From Breznakiella homolactica (GTDB lineage Bacteria; Spirochaetota; Spirochaetia; Treponematales; Breznakiellaceae), in the NCBI RefSeq assembly GCF_016616095.2, contig NZ_CP067089.2, forward strand, positions 434,001 to 498,000: a DNA stretch of 64,000 nucleotides, in the 5' to 3' direction. The position numbers and the translations under genes were made by a program. Below are positions 25,393-35,252 of this stretch, piece after piece. Below the pieces are notes generated by a model. The model was not told where the DNA came from. It did not search any database and saw only the letters and a program-made list of their open reading frames with translations. Every line of letters starts with the position of its first letter. The first letter of the stretch is position 1.

Positions 25393-28065
25393 TTATTTCA
25401 GGTATTTTTCCAGTATTTCCATTGTCAGGCCGTAATCCAAAGGCTTGCCGATGTGACCGTTTATTCCGCTTTCAAGGTATTTTTCCACATCTTCCTTAAA
25501 TACATTGGCGGTCAGCGCGATGATCGGAACATCCTTATTAACCGCCCTGATAAGTTTTGTGGCTTCAACACCATCCATGACGGGCATCTGTATATCCATA
25601 AGGATCAAATCATACAAACCGGGGTCGGCGGCAAACATCTTATACGCCTCTTCGCCGTTTACGGCGCAGTCGATTCCGGCATGTGTGGCCTCAAGCATGG
25701 CGAGGACAATTTCACGGTTGATCTCATGATCCTCCGCGAGCAATATTCTTTTTCCGCTGAAATCATGTACCTTTTCTGATCCCGCGGGTTCGGTTTCACC
25801 TTCGCCGGCCTTCCGGGCCGTATCAGCCGCGACCCCCTGGGCTAAGGGGGCATCGGTCTGTTCCGGACTGTCCGCGCCCCGCTCCAGTTTTACGGTGAAG
25901 AAGAATGTCGAGCCCTTATCCGGTTCGGATTCGACCCATATTTCCCCGCCCATGAGTCCAACGATGCGCTTGGACAGCGCCAGGCCCAGACCGGTTCCGC
26001 CGAAACTGCGTGAGGTGCTGCTGTCGGCCTGCTCGAACATGCGGAATATTTTTGTCTGCTGTTCCGCGGTTATGCCGATTCCCGTATCGGAAACTTCAAA
26101 CTGCAGTGTACATACATCCTTCTCCGTATTTTTAACAAACGCTTTCAGGCCGATTATCCCCTGTTCCCCGGTGAACTTTACCGCGTTGGAAAGCAGATTG
26201 ATGATCACCTGGGACAATCTGAAATCATCACCGAAAAATGTTTCCGGAACATTTTTATCAATTTCCGTATTCAGGGTTTGCTTTTTTTCTTTAAGCTGAA
26301 CGTTTGCCAGGCCTATGGCATCCTCAAGCATTTTATTGAACTTGAATTTCACCGGCGAGAGCTCCAGCTTATTGGCTTCCATTTTCGACATATCCAGGAC
26401 ATTGTTTACAAGCGAAAGAAGATGCACGGAAGCTTCTTCGATCTTTTTAAATGAATCTTCCTTCTTTTTTTCTTCCTTCGCTTTTTGCCCTATAGCGGCC
26501 ATGCCTACAATAACATTAAGCGGCGTTCTCATTTCATGGCTCATGTTGGAAAGAAACACCGACTTCGCCCTGTTTGACGCCTCCGCCTGGTCCCTGGCCG
26601 CGGCCAGCATCACGTTCAGCTCGCCCAGGTGCTCATTCTTTTTTTCAAGTTCCTGTGAGTTTTTGGTCAGCCTGCTGACGAGATCGTTGATCTGCTCCAC
26701 CATGGTTGTAAAAGCCGTGGAGAGAATTCCCACTTCATCGTTGTTTTTTGCCTTGGGAATATCAACGCTGAAGTTTCCTTCGCCCACCTGTTTTGCGGAA
26801 TCGGCCAAACGCAATATGGGCTTTGTCAGATTCCTGGTGACGATATAGAGCAGCAGGGCGATAAAGGCTATTCCGATAACAGATACGAGAATGACATAGT
26901 TTCTGATTTCATTGGATTTCTGCAGCACCTTCGCCATAGGTACGTTAACCGCTACAGACCATGGATTCGTGGCTTCACTGAACGGGATGGGCATATAGAC
27001 TTTGTAATAGCCGTTTTCGGTTACGGTAAACGGTTTTCCGTCCGCTATCGCCGCGGTGGCTTGATCCGCAATACGCAGCCGGTCCGCATCCAGCTGAAGG
27101 ATTTCCCTGGCCATATCGTTGGTGAGCAGGGTTAAATCCAGGCTGACGCCGCCGGGGTTCTCGGTATAAGCGGTAAGGTTCCGGGCAAAGGCTGCCGCGC
27201 TGCCGTATTCTTCGTCTGACGATGAGTGTTTTTTCACGTAATTATCCGCAGCTGCCAGCGCTTCCCGCGCTTTGGATAAATCGGATTTCAGCATATTGTA
27301 CACCGATGTGGCGTAGACACTTTTGTTAAAGTACTCATCGTCGGGGTGAGCGACGATGATACCCGAGTTCGAGTAAATCTCCGTATATTCATCGAGTCCG
27401 CTGGTATTAACGTGGGAGACCATCTCCTGCAGGCTGTCCAGGGCCATGTCGGAAGAAACGATCCCAATAAACTCGCCGTCTATCAGTATGGGAAACACCA
27501 GGCTGGACATCAATACGGGTGTTCCCTGGACTTCAAAGAAAAAAGGATCGGTAATATATTCTTTCCCGGAATCCCGGGCGCCGGCGTACCAAACATCGTT
27601 GTCAAAATCTTCCAGCGGTTCTACGCCGATTTCTCCATCCTGCAAACTCCAATACGGCGCATACCGGCCTGACTCGCCGTACAGCGGATACTGTCCGGCG
27701 TATTCGGCGTCTTTGCCGTCCAATTTATTCGGCTCAAAGGCTACACAGAATGAGATAATGTATTCTTTTTGCCTCAGCGAATTCTGCAGAATAGCATTCA
27801 GCGTATCCCTGTCGGCTTCACCGCGCTCTATCAGTGTTTTAAAGACCGTCATCAGGGATTCCGATGTCACCCGTGCCGCCTGGAGCTCGGATTTTATTTC
27901 ATAACTGTATTTGGCGGACATTTCATCCGCCAGTGAAAAGGCGTCATCCTTGGCCATCACTATACTTCGGTAGGAGACTATCGAACTTACAAGGCTGAAT
28001 GTGACAATAACCACCAGGGTTATCAGAATAAATAACTTAATCCGCAGACTTATCTTTTTAAACAC
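25393..28065 (-). CDS. Membrane hybrid sensor histidine kinase with Cache domain and receiver
   Basis: I prefer GTG 28065 (GAGGG seven bases upstream) to the ATG at 28092, which has no ribosome site; 890 residues. Order: membrane helix, double-Cache-type extracytoplasmic sensor (about 35-360), second helix, HAMP, coiled coil, HisKA with the phospho-His in FLSNMSHEMRTPLNVIVGM, HATPase (NLLSNAVKFTGE; FGGTGLGLALSKRIVGLMGG), a short linker and a receiver with Asp in DLILMDIQMPVMDG. Cache domains bind small metabolites. No HPt domain or partner regulator is adjacent. Confidence 0.9.
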   Translation of the reverse strand: MFKKISLRIKLFILITLVVIVTFSLVSSIVSYRSIVMAKDDAFSLADEMSAKYSYEIKSELQAARVTSESLMTVFKTLIERGEADRDTLNAILQNSLRQKEYIISFCVAFEPNKLDGKDAEYAGQYPLYGESGRYAPYWSLQDGEIGVEPLEDFDNDVWYAGARDSGKEYITDPFFFEVQGTPVLMSSLVFPILIDGEFIGIVSSDMALDSLQEMVSHVNTSGLDEYTEIYSNSGIIVAHPDDEYFNKSVYATSVYNMLKSDLSKAREALAAADNYVKKHSSSDEEYGSAAAFARNLTAYTENPGGVSLDLTLLTNDMAREILQLDADRLRIADQATAAIADGKPFTVTENGYYKVYMPIPFSEATNPWSVAVNVPMAKVLQKSNEIRNYVILVSVIGIAFIALLLYIVTRNLTKPILRLADSAKQVGEGNFSVDIPKAKNNDEVGILSTAFTTMVEQINDLVSRLTKNSQELEKKNEHLGELNVMLAAARDQAEASNRAKSVFLSNMSHEMRTPLNVIVGMAAIGQKAKEEKKKEDSFKKIEEASVHLLSLVNNVLDMSKMEANKLELSPVKFKFNKMLEDAIGLANVQLKEKKQTLNTEIDKNVPETFFGDDFRLSQVIINLLSNAVKFTGEQGIIGLKAFVKNTEKDVCTLQFEVSDTGIGITAEQQTKIFRMFEQADSSTSRSFGGTGLGLALSKRIVGLMGGEIWVESEPDKGSTFFFTVKLERGADSPEQTDAPLAQGVAADTARKAGEGETEPAGSEKVHDFSGKRILLAEDHEINREIVLAMLEATHAGIDCAVNGEEAYKMFAADPGLYDLILMDIQMPVMDGVEATKLIRAVNKDVPIIALTANVFKEDVEKYLESGINGHIGKPLDYGLTMEILEKYLK

Positions 28066-28375
28066 GGAGATTCCCTCACTCAAAATAATCATTCAGTCAG
28101 ATACACCAGGAAACAGCGGAACCGTTAGCCGGAAGCTGCCCCGCCGGACAGCAAATTTGCCGAATAATTTCCGCTAAAAACAGGCATCCATAAATCAATT
28201 TGTTATTACTATAACATACCGCATAGGTCTGTGAAAGACGCGGAAAAATTGCTGAAAAATCTAAAAAACTATTACTTGTGGAAACGTATTGATGAATATT
28301 TTCCGGATGAAATACCCGCTGAGAGCTGTAGGTAAGAATACTATTTGAAAAAATATGATTAAGAAAAAAACAGCC
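28066..28375. other. Intergenic region between kinase and MarR genes
   Basis: AT-rich, divergent promoter space of about 310 bases. A long minus-strand frame reaches across it but continues antisense through the MarR gene and is not believable. I see no RNA gene or repeat in it. Confidence 0.5.
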
Positions 28376-28435
28376 TTGACTAAAAATACTGTTCTGAATA
28401 TATTTAATTAGGAAGCTAACAGTTAGGAGGCTTAC
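28376..28435 (+). promoter_or_regulatory. Promoter and tandem GTTAG-N4-CTAAC boxes before MarR gene
   Basis: -35 TTGACT (28376-28381), 17 bases, -10 TATATT (28399-28404). Then ATTAG-N4-CTAAC (28407-28420) and GTTAG-N4-CTTAC (28422-28435), 15 bases apart start to start; the second covers the ribosome binding site and touches the ATG. A second such tandem precedes the ABC pair, so the MarR protein likely represses both. Confidence 0.75.
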
Positions 28436-28879
28436 ATGATGATTCAGGAACAGCCCCTGGTGTTTCGTATCAAATCGCTCAGTAACCAGATAAAACGGCT
28501 GCTTGATAAAAGCGCTATCGCGGGAAACGACGCGAATTTGACCGGTATGCAGTATGCCATTCTGGGTTATTTGGCGGAACGGGACGACGGACGGGATGTT
28601 TTCCAGCGTGATATCGAGGCGGAGTTCAATATCCGCAGGTCCACCGCTACGGGTATGCTTCAGCTTCTGGAAAAAAACGGCTATATCAAGCGGGGGAATG
28701 TGTCCGGAGATGCCCGGCTCAAGAAAATCACCATGACCGGCAGCGCAAAAGAACTGAATAAGGTTGCCAGGGCTAATATCAAACATATCCAGGGCCGCCT
28801 GCTTAAAGGAATTTCCAAAGAAGAAATGGAACAATTTTACCGGGTACTGGAGAAAATAACCGCCAACGCCCGGGATTAG
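28436..28879 (+). CDS. MarR-family regulator of the ABC exporter pair
   Basis: Encodes 147 residues. Winged helix VFQRDIEAEFNIRRSTATGMLQLLEKNGYI with wing DARLKKITMTGSAKEL. It closely resembles the MarR protein at 43337 (DVFPRDIEAEFYIRRSSVTSVLDGLEERGFI), so the two are paralogues. Tandem boxes overlap its own start and precede the downstream ABC genes. Confidence 0.9.
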   Translation: MMIQEQPLVFRIKSLSNQIKRLLDKSAIAGNDANLTGMQYAILGYLAERDDGRDVFQRDIEAEFNIRRSTATGMLQLLEKNGYIKRGNVSGDARLKKITMTGSAKELNKVARANIKHIQGRLLKGISKEEMEQFYRVLEKITANARD

Positions 28880-28916
28880 GCCGCAGATCAAAGGCGGCTT
28901 AATGTATATCCTTATT

Positions 28917-28945
28917 GTTAGGTAGCTTACAGTAAGGAAGCGAAC
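28917..28945 (+). promoter_or_regulatory. Tandem GTTAG-N4-CTAAC boxes before the ABC exporter genes
   Basis: GTTAG-N4-CTTAC (28917-28930) and GTAAG-N4-CGAAC (28932-28945) lie 15 bases apart, the same spacing as the pair before the MarR gene, and end just before the GGAGG of the first ABC gene. Confidence 0.65.
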
Positions 28946-28968
28946 AGTAATAATACGGAGGTAATCCT

Positions 28969-30708
28969 GTGGTTAAAACCTGGGCCCGCTGTGTCGGGCA
29001 ATACAAACGTGAAACTCTCCTGGCTCCGCTTTTTGTGGCCCTGGAAGTCATTATGGACATAATCATCCCTCTGCTCATGGCGGAGATGATCGATTCCGGA
29101 ATAACCGGGGGAAGTATGCCCTGGATTCTCAAAATGGGAATAGTCCTGGTGCTGTCCTGTTTATTTTCCCTGCTTTTCGGGATTCTGTCGGGCCGTTTCG
29201 CGGCCCGTGCCTCGGCGGGGTTTGCCAAAAATCTTCGGAAAACCATGTATTACAAAATACAGGGATTTTCTTTTTCTACCATCGATAAGTTTTCCAGCAC
29301 AAGTCTGGTCACACGGCTTACCACTGATGTGACCAATGTTCAGAACGCGTTTCAGATGGTAATCCGTACCTGCGCCAGAGCTCCGCTGATGATCATCTTC
29401 TCGGTAATCATGGTATTCCGGATTAACACCCAGCTTGCCTGGGTTTTCGCAGCGGTTATTCCGCTGCTGGCTGTTGGTCTGATCATCATCATGACTAAAG
29501 CCACTCCGATTTTCACCAGGGTTTTCCGTCTTTACGATAAGCTCAACACGGTGGTGCAGGAAAACCTCCGGGGAGTCAGGGTGGTAAAAAGCTATGTCCG
29601 GGAGGACCATGAAACCGGTAAGTTCGAAACTGTGTCCGGGGATATCTACGGGAATTCCGTCAGAGCGGAAAAAATCCTCGCTTTCAACAGTCCCCTGATG
29701 CAGTTCTGCATGTATGCCTGCACTCTGCTCATCTGCTGGTTCGGGGCACAGCTCATCGTTGGCGGATCCTTCACCACTGGTCAGCTTATGAGTCTCCTGA
29801 CCTATGCAACCCAGATACTTATCAGCCTTATGATGCTGTCCATGGTCTTTGTGATGATTACCATGTCCCGGGCCTCGGCGTCGCGTATTTCCGAGGTTCT
29901 GAATGAAACCGGTGATATGGAAAACAAAGACGGAGCCGCCGGCGAACTGGCGGATAGTTCAATCCGTTTCAGCAATGTGGATTTCGGATACCGGGGCAGG
30001 GAGGGCAAACTCTGTCTCAGGAACGTAAATCTCGATATTCCCGCCGGACAGACTGTCGGCATCATCGGCGGCACCGGGAGCGGCAAGTCATCCCTGGTGC
30101 AGCTCATCCCCCGGCTCTATGACACCGCCTCAGGGAAGGTGGAAATCGGCGGCATTGATGTACGGGATTACAACCTCCAAAGCCTCCGGGATGGGGTTGC
30201 CATGGTGCTTCAGAAAAATGAACTTTTTTCTGGAACCATAAAGGATAATCTCCGCTGGGGGAAAAAAGACGCCGCCGATGAAGAGCTTGAGACCGCCTGC
30301 CGTCTTGCCCAGGCGGATGGTTTTATCCGTTCCTTTCCCGATGGATACGATACCTGGGTAGAGCAGGGGGGATCCAACCTTTCCGGCGGTCAGAAACAGC
30401 GGCTCTGTATCGCCCGGGCGCTGCTCAAAAAGCCTAAGATTCTCATCCTGGACGATTCTACCAGCGCGGTAGATACCAAAACAGATGCCCTTATCCGCGC
30501 GGCTTTCCGGGAGGAACTTCCGGATACCACAAAAATTATTATTGCCCAGCGGGTAAGTTCGGTCCAGGACGCGGACCAGATTATTGTTATGGACAACGGG
30601 CAAATCAGCGCCGCGGGAACCCATGAAGAGCTTCTGAAAACCAGTCCGGTGTACCGCGAAGTTTATGAATCCCAGCATAAAGGAGGGCTTAGCCATGAAG
30701 CAGCGTAA
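28969..30708 (+). CDS. ABC exporter half-transporter 1
   Basis: GTG start behind GGAGGTAATCCT; 579 residues. Membrane domain (about 15-310) with six helices, then ATPase: Walker A GGTGSGKSS, signature LSGGQKQRLCIARALL, Walker B ILILDDSTSAVD. The catalytic glutamate after Walker B is Asp here (LDDSTSAVD), so this may be the degenerate site of a heterodimer. The switch region reads IAQRVSS rather than IAHRLST, again degenerate (His replaced by Gln). This fits a BmrCD/TM287-288-like heterodimeric drug exporter with the next gene. Confidence 0.9.
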   Translation: MVKTWARCVGQYKRETLLAPLFVALEVIMDIIIPLLMAEMIDSGITGGSMPWILKMGIVLVLSCLFSLLFGILSGRFAARASAGFAKNLRKTMYYKIQGFSFSTIDKFSSTSLVTRLTTDVTNVQNAFQMVIRTCARAPLMIIFSVIMVFRINTQLAWVFAAVIPLLAVGLIIIMTKATPIFTRVFRLYDKLNTVVQENLRGVRVVKSYVREDHETGKFETVSGDIYGNSVRAEKILAFNSPLMQFCMYACTLLICWFGAQLIVGGSFTTGQLMSLLTYATQILISLMMLSMVFVMITMSRASASRISEVLNETGDMENKDGAAGELADSSIRFSNVDFGYRGREGKLCLRNVNLDIPAGQTVGIIGGTGSGKSSLVQLIPRLYDTASGKVEIGGIDVRDYNLQSLRDGVAMVLQKNELFSGTIKDNLRWGKKDAADEELETACRLAQADGFIRSFPDGYDTWVEQGGSNLSGGQKQRLCIARALLKKPKILILDDSTSAVDTKTDALIRAAFREELPDTTKIIIAQRVSSVQDADQIIVMDNGQISAAGTHEELLKTSPVYREVYESQHKGGLSHEAA

Positions 30709-32602
30709 GGAAAAACAACCCCGATTCAATCCGGCCACCATAAAGCGGCTTCTGGGCTACATTACCAATACTTATAAACTCCGGTTTATCCTGGTTTTGG
30801 TTTTTATACTCCTGAGCGCGGCGGCCAGTGTTGCCGGCTCCCTGTTCCTGCAGATACTGATCGACGACTACATCGCTCCTCTCATGGGAGCCGATAATCC
30901 GGTTTTCACCGGGCTCCTCCAAGCCATTGGTACCATGGGACTCATTTACCTCGCCGGGGTAGTTTCCTCTTATGTGTACAACCGTCAGATGGTGATCATC
31001 GGCCAGGGTGTACAGAAACGCATCCGGGATGAGATGTTCGGGAAGATGCAGAAACTCCCGGTTAAATATTTCGATACCCACAGCTACGGGGATATCATGA
31101 GCCGCTACACCAACGACATCGACACCCTCAGGCAGATGATTTCCCAAAGCCTCCCTATGTTTTTTTCATCCTGTGTAACCATAATTATGGTTTTCTGCGC
31201 TATGGTCTGGACCAGTATTCCCCTTACCCTCATTGTCATAGTTTCTTTCTTTGTAATGCTGAAGGTTTCCGGCAAAGTGGCCGGAAAGAGCGGCGCTTAC
31301 TTTGTGCGCCAGCAGGAGGATCTGGGGACTGTCAACGGGTATATTGAAGAAATGATGAACGGCCAGAAGGTGGTCAAGGTTTTTAACTACGAGGAAGAAT
31401 CGAAAAAGAATTTTGACGAACGGAACGAACGGCTTTTTGAGAGTGGGGAAAACGCCAACAGGTATGCCAACACCCTTATGCCCCTTCTGGCAAATCTCTC
31501 CAACCTGGCCTATGTGCTGGTTGCCATCGGCGGCGGGGCACTGGCTCTGGGCGGTCTCGGGGGACTCACCCTGGGAGCCATTGTCACGTTCCTTCAGCTT
31601 ACCAAATCTTTCAGCCAGCCTATCTCTCAGATGTCCCAGCAGCTTAACTCCATCGTAACTGCCCTGGCCGGCGCCGGCCGGATCTTTGCCCTGATGGATG
31701 AAGAACCGGAGGCGGACAACGGATATGTGACTCTGGTAAACGTCCAATACGATGAATCAGGCTGCTTGGCCGAGACCGATGAACGTATCGGAATCTGGGC
31801 GTGGAAGCATCCCCACGGCGACGGTACCCTGACGTATACCAAAGTGGAGGGCCATATTGAATTCGCTGATGTGGACTTCAGCTACGATGGGGAAAATACG
31901 GTGCTCTACGATGTGTCCATCGCCGCAAACCCCGGCGAGAAGATCGCCTTTGTGGGCGCCACCGGAGCGGGGAAGACCACCATCACCAATCTGCTCAACC
32001 GGTTCTACGATATCGCCGACGGAAAGATCCGCTACGACGGTATAAATATCAATAAGATACGGAAAAGCGACCTCCGGCGGTCCCTGGGAATCGTGCTCCA
32101 GGATACCCACCTTTTCACCGGTACGGTGATGGAAAACATCCGGTACGGCCGGCTCGACGCCGCCGATGACGAGGTGATCGCCGCGGCCAGACTCGCCGGG
32201 GCCGACGGTTTTATAGAACGGCTCCCTGAAGGGTACGGAACCATGCTTTCCGGAGGCGGCTCGGGGCTTTCCCAGGGACAGCGGCAGCTGCTGGCTATTG
32301 CCCGGGCGGCTGTGGCGGATCCTCCGGTGATGATCCTCGACGAGGCTACCTCCAGCATCGACACCCGGACGGAAAAGCTCGTCCAGGGAGGTATGGATGC
32401 CCTTATGGAAGGCCGTACGGTTTTTGTCATTGCCCACCGATTGTCCACCATCCGGAATTCACAGGCCATCATGGTATTGGACCAGGGCCGGATTGTGGAA
32501 CAGGGGAACCACGACGAACTGATAGAACAGAAAGGACGGTATTACCGGCTTTACACCGGGGCCTTTGAAACCGCCGACGAGCTTGCCGCGGAAACAGCCT
32601 GA
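30695..32602 (+). CDS. ABC exporter half-transporter 2
   Basis: ATG 30695 follows AAAGGAGGG and overlaps the previous gene by 14 bases; 635 residues. Six helices, then ATPase with Walker A GATGAGKTT, signature variant LSQGQRQLLAIARAAV, Walker B VMILDEATSSID and intact IAHRLST. The intact Glu and His here complement the degenerate site in half 1, while the Ser-Gln-Gly signature is the usual variant in this partner. A roughly 50-residue insertion sits just before the ATPase domain, as in other members of the heterodimer class. Confidence 0.9.
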   Translation: MKQRKEKQPRFNPATIKRLLGYITNTYKLRFILVLVFILLSAAASVAGSLFLQILIDDYIAPLMGADNPVFTGLLQAIGTMGLIYLAGVVSSYVYNRQMVIIGQGVQKRIRDEMFGKMQKLPVKYFDTHSYGDIMSRYTNDIDTLRQMISQSLPMFFSSCVTIIMVFCAMVWTSIPLTLIVIVSFFVMLKVSGKVAGKSGAYFVRQQEDLGTVNGYIEEMMNGQKVVKVFNYEEESKKNFDERNERLFESGENANRYANTLMPLLANLSNLAYVLVAIGGGALALGGLGGLTLGAIVTFLQLTKSFSQPISQMSQQLNSIVTALAGAGRIFALMDEEPEADNGYVTLVNVQYDESGCLAETDERIGIWAWKHPHGDGTLTYTKVEGHIEFADVDFSYDGENTVLYDVSIAANPGEKIAFVGATGAGKTTITNLLNRFYDIADGKIRYDGININKIRKSDLRRSLGIVLQDTHLFTGTVMENIRYGRLDAADDEVIAAARLAGADGFIERLPEGYGTMLSGGGSGLSQGQRQLLAIARAAVADPPVMILDEATSSIDTRTEKLVQGGMDALMEGRTVFVIAHRLSTIRNSQAIMVLDQGRIVEQGNHDELIEQKGRYYRLYTGAFETADELAAETA

Positions 32603-32612
32603 AAAAAGATGC

Positions 32613-32639
32613 CCGGCCGGTTTCCGTGAATCCGGCCGG
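32613..32639. terminator. Terminator between convergent genes
   Basis: Perfect CCGGCCGG stem around an 11-base loop in the 43-base gap between the ABC stop and the convergent FMN-protein stop. Confidence 0.6.
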
Positions 32640-32645
32640 ATAGTT

Positions 32646-33149
32646 CTACTTCCCGCTGCCGCGGTGTTTCGCCGTAACCAATTCAATGGCCTCTTTGCCG
32701 CTCAAATGTTCAATCCTGAGTTCCACAAGGCAGGCCTGGTTAAACTGCCGGTCGATTTCGCGGAGCCGGCCTTCTTTGTGGCTGGGCGAATATTTTGCCG
32801 CAAGGATCTCAAAGGCCTCTCTCTTTTCTTTTTCATCTTCCAGAACACGGGCTTTTCCGAAGGTTATGACACTGCGGAAATAGGTGGTGTATTCCTCGGG
32901 GACCACTGTGTCCCGGTCAATAACGCAGAACGAAACCTTGTCGTTTTCCGCGATGGCATCCAGTTTGTGGCCTGTGATGGCGCAGTGAAAAAATATTCTG
33001 TTATCATGATATACGTAACTGAGGGGCACAGCGTAGGGATACCCTTCGTCCCCGATAACGGCCAGCACGCCGGATGTCCCCGCTTTGAGAACAGCCGTGC
33101 TTTCATCCAAAGATAATACCTGTTTTTTCCTCCTCATTTCCCTGAACAT
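32646..33149 (-). CDS. FMN-binding pyridoxamine oxidase-fold protein (NimA-like)
   Basis: ATG 33149 follows GGAGGGATCGT and is preferred to an upstream in-frame start; 167 residues. The pattern GTSGVLAVIGDEGYPYAVPLSYVYHDNRIFFHCAITGHKLDAI and FCVIDRD is typical of the split-barrel flavoproteins that include NimA nitroimidazole reductase. Contains the conserved His of the FHCA-x-x-GHK segment. Likely an FMN- or F420-type reductase of small aromatic compounds; substrate unknown. Confidence 0.82.
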   Translation of the reverse strand: MFREMRRKKQVLSLDESTAVLKAGTSGVLAVIGDEGYPYAVPLSYVYHDNRIFFHCAITGHKLDAIAENDKVSFCVIDRDTVVPEEYTTYFRSVITFGKARVLEDEKEKREAFEILAAKYSPSHKEGRLREIDRQFNQACLVELRIEHLSGKEAIELVTAKHRGSGK

Positions 33150-33346
33150 ACGATCCCTCCATTTCACGGATAAAAAAAGCCCGTAATCCATTCCTTCAAA
33201 GGCCTAACGGAATGAGTTACAGGCGTTTGCCCGGCGGCAAAATCAAAGATAAGGATACTATAAATAACAGCCCCGCAAAACACAATACCTTGAGTAACGC
33301 CGGAAGAATTGGTATACAGAAACGAGACCAGCGGAGAAGGGGTCCC

Positions 33347-33442
33347 GTGAAAACAGAAAATTCAATACATGATATTCTGAAATTGGAACAGGCCATTGCC
33401 ACTGATTTTGCGGCCTTTTATGGCTGCCAAAGGGTGAAGGTT
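33347..33442 (+). pseudogene. Possible remnant of another gene fused upstream of the HAD gene
   Basis: A GTG at 33347 with GGAGAAGGGG upstream opens a frame that starts like an independent protein (TENSIHDILKLEQAIATDF) and after about 32 codons reads in frame into the HAD phosphatase. The N-terminal part does not belong to HAD domains and is reminiscent of the start of some acetyltransferases. It may be the leftover of a deleted gene, or an N-terminal extension. Confidence 0.3.
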
Positions 33443-33841
33443 ATGAAAATAGCGATAGATATGGACAACACACTGACTGACGAACTCGGCGCGACACTGC
33501 GTCCCGGTATTACCGATTTCCTGGAGACCCTTTCCTTAAAAAATCAATTGTTCCTGTGGACCAATTCGAAAAAAGCACGGGCCTTGGAAATATTAAAACA
33601 TCATAATCTGCGGAAATACTTTGATACTATTATCTCACGGGAAGATTACGATCCCGAAGGAAAAGGAATTCCTAAGGACCTGAGGCGCTATGATTTTGAT
33701 ATACTGATAGATGATGATCCGGCCGAGATCCAATACAATGTTAAAAATAAAAAGACGGGTATATTGGTGGAATCATACAGAAAAAGCAAAGTTATGGATA
33801 AGGATGAACTCAGCAAAATAATTAAGAAATATAAATTATGA
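33443..33841 (+). CDS. Small HAD-family phosphatase
   Basis: ATG 33443 (AAGG upstream) begins directly at the HAD motif I strand: KIAIDMDNTLTDELG, giving 132 residues. Motif II is LFLWTNSKKA, and motif III/IV is ILIDDDPAEIQYN. The nucleophile is Asp in DMDNT. There is no large cap domain, so it probably acts on phosphoproteins, phosphosugars or another open substrate. An N-terminally extended start at 33347 is possible. Confidence 0.75.
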   Translation: MKIAIDMDNTLTDELGATLRPGITDFLETLSLKNQLFLWTNSKKARALEILKHHNLRKYFDTIISREDYDPEGKGIPKDLRRYDFDILIDDDPAEIQYNVKNKKTGILVESYRKSKVMDKDELSKIIKKYKL

Positions 33842-34076
33842 TTTCCGCATCAGCTTTTTATACCGCTTCCACCAGGTCTCCATGGCGCTGATTATTAGCC
33901 TGAGGCTGTCCATGAAAATACGGACGCGGTCTATGCCTGCGTCAACCGCGGCGAGGCTTATGCGCCGGCGGAAATTGCCGGCTGTTCGGTATGTATTAAC
34001 GGAGATGCGGGAAGGGTTGCAGCGTATCTCCGGGAAATGACTGGTCAACCGGTGTCATTTTCAAAACGCAGAACCT

Positions 34077-34742
34077 TCAGTTTTTTTGCAATAACTTAAG
34101 TCCGAAATAGACGGCTCCGGTGTACAGCGCGCCGATGGCCAGATAATCCCGGATAAACCGGAACACCGAGGGGTCGCTGTACATGGCGTGGAGACCTGCG
34201 TTAAAAATCAGCCGGGAACCCATGGCCCGGTCAAAGGAAGCCTTAACGCCCCAGGCCATAAGGGCAGCTGCAGCGGCCCGGAAGAGCCACACCGCGACCG
34301 GATGGTCCGCCGCGGAACCCAGCCGCCGCCGGAAGGCCCGGACGACAGCGTCCCAATGGAACCCCAGGTGCAGGAAACCCATGACAAACATCCATGTACC
34401 GGCCACCCCATGGATCACTACCGATGTACGGTCCTTCGCCAGTCCGAGAAAGGCGAATACTGTTTCCGAAATAGGCAGGGCGGTGATTATCTGCACGGCC
34501 AGGGCGGTCAGGAGCAGTACATTTGCTGCCGTTCCCAGTATCCGCCTGACGGTATACTTCCCTTTGAACAGAGCCGTGAACCAGAAGCGGTTGAGCACAC
34601 AGTGAAGAATGGCCAGAATAAAAAAAACGATGCCCGCAAATTCATGGAGCCCGTTGGGAGCCATCTTGTAGGCCATGAGCAGGAACAGGCATACCGCCAT
34701 AGCCGCGTCGATAAGCCCCTTTATCAGGCGCCTTTTGTTCAC
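34077..34742 (-). CDS. DUF4405-type membrane protein, probable di-heme cytochrome b
   Basis: Encodes 221 residues with five or six helices. His33 and His47 lie in one helix (LHEFAGIVFFILAILHC) and His111 and His125 in another (VIHGVAGTWMFVMGFLHLGFH). Both pairs are 14 residues apart, the spacing that holds two stacked b-hemes between two helices. DUF4405 is the family I recall for this pattern. It overlaps the flavodoxin gene start region (ATGA) and is the last gene of a leftward redox operon, so a role in moving electrons across the membrane to exported flavin proteins is a sensible inference. Confidence 0.8.
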   Translation of the reverse strand: MNKRRLIKGLIDAAMAVCLFLLMAYKMAPNGLHEFAGIVFFILAILHCVLNRFWFTALFKGKYTVRRILGTAANVLLLTALAVQIITALPISETVFAFLGLAKDRTSVVIHGVAGTWMFVMGFLHLGFHWDAVVRAFRRRLGSAADHPVAVWLFRAAAAALMAWGVKASFDRAMGSRLIFNAGLHAMYSDPSVFRFIRDYLAIGALYTGAVYFGLKLLQKN

Positions 34743-35209
34743 CGGGCCGCTCCGGTCTCCGCCAGCCAGGAATCGAGTTCAGCTTCATTGGCTTCGCCGT
34801 AGAAGGCAAAGGGTTTTGCCGTTTTTGAACCCGGACACTGGACAGCCATATCACTGGCGCAGTTTGCCAAACCGCCGCCGCCGTGGCTGATAAAGGGGAT
34901 GACTGTTTTTCCGGAAAAATCAAAAGCCCCGAGGAACGCGGATACCGGCGGCGCCAGGGTGCTCCACCAGTTGGGTGAACCGATGAAAATGGTGTCATAG
35001 TTCACCATATCCCTGGGCAGGGAAACCAGCGCCGGTTTGAATCCTTTCCTGATTTCCTCCTTCGCCTGATTCACCACGGCGTTGTAGCTGCTGGTATAGG
35101 GCGGTTCCGGAATGATTTCGAAAAGAATCCCGCCGGTTTTTTTCTGTATAGCCTCCGCAGCCTTCCGGATATTTCCGGACCAGGAATAATACGCAATTAA
35201 AATAGACAT
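34739..35209 (-). CDS. Cytosolic flavodoxin-like protein
   Basis: ATG 35209 follows GGAGG; 156 residues, no signal peptide. FMN phosphate loop YYSWSGNIRKAAEAI, the flavin-stacking segment SPNWWSTLAPPVSAFL and the SHGGGGLANCASDM loop match the flavodoxin_4 family. Its stop overlaps the DUF4405 start by four bases, so the two proteins are made together. Confidence 0.87.
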   Translation of the reverse strand: MSILIAYYSWSGNIRKAAEAIQKKTGGILFEIIPEPPYTSSYNAVVNQAKEEIRKGFKPALVSLPRDMVNYDTIFIGSPNWWSTLAPPVSAFLGAFDFSGKTVIPFISHGGGGLANCASDMAVQCPGSKTAKPFAFYGEANEAELDSWLAETGAAR

Positions 35210-35252
35210 TACTAACCTCCATAATTTAATGTACACGGATACGCTGAGCGGT

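Noticed and set aside
28097..28891. 264-residue minus-strand frame before the kinase gene
   Set aside because: Runs antisense through the MarR gene, lacks a ribosome site and has no domain; the MarR gene is well supported.
33836..34048. 70-residue minus-strand frame between the HAD and DUF4405 genes
   Set aside because: Starts at TTG without a ribosome site and overlaps the HAD stop; no recognisable domain, although the sequence is not an antisense shadow.
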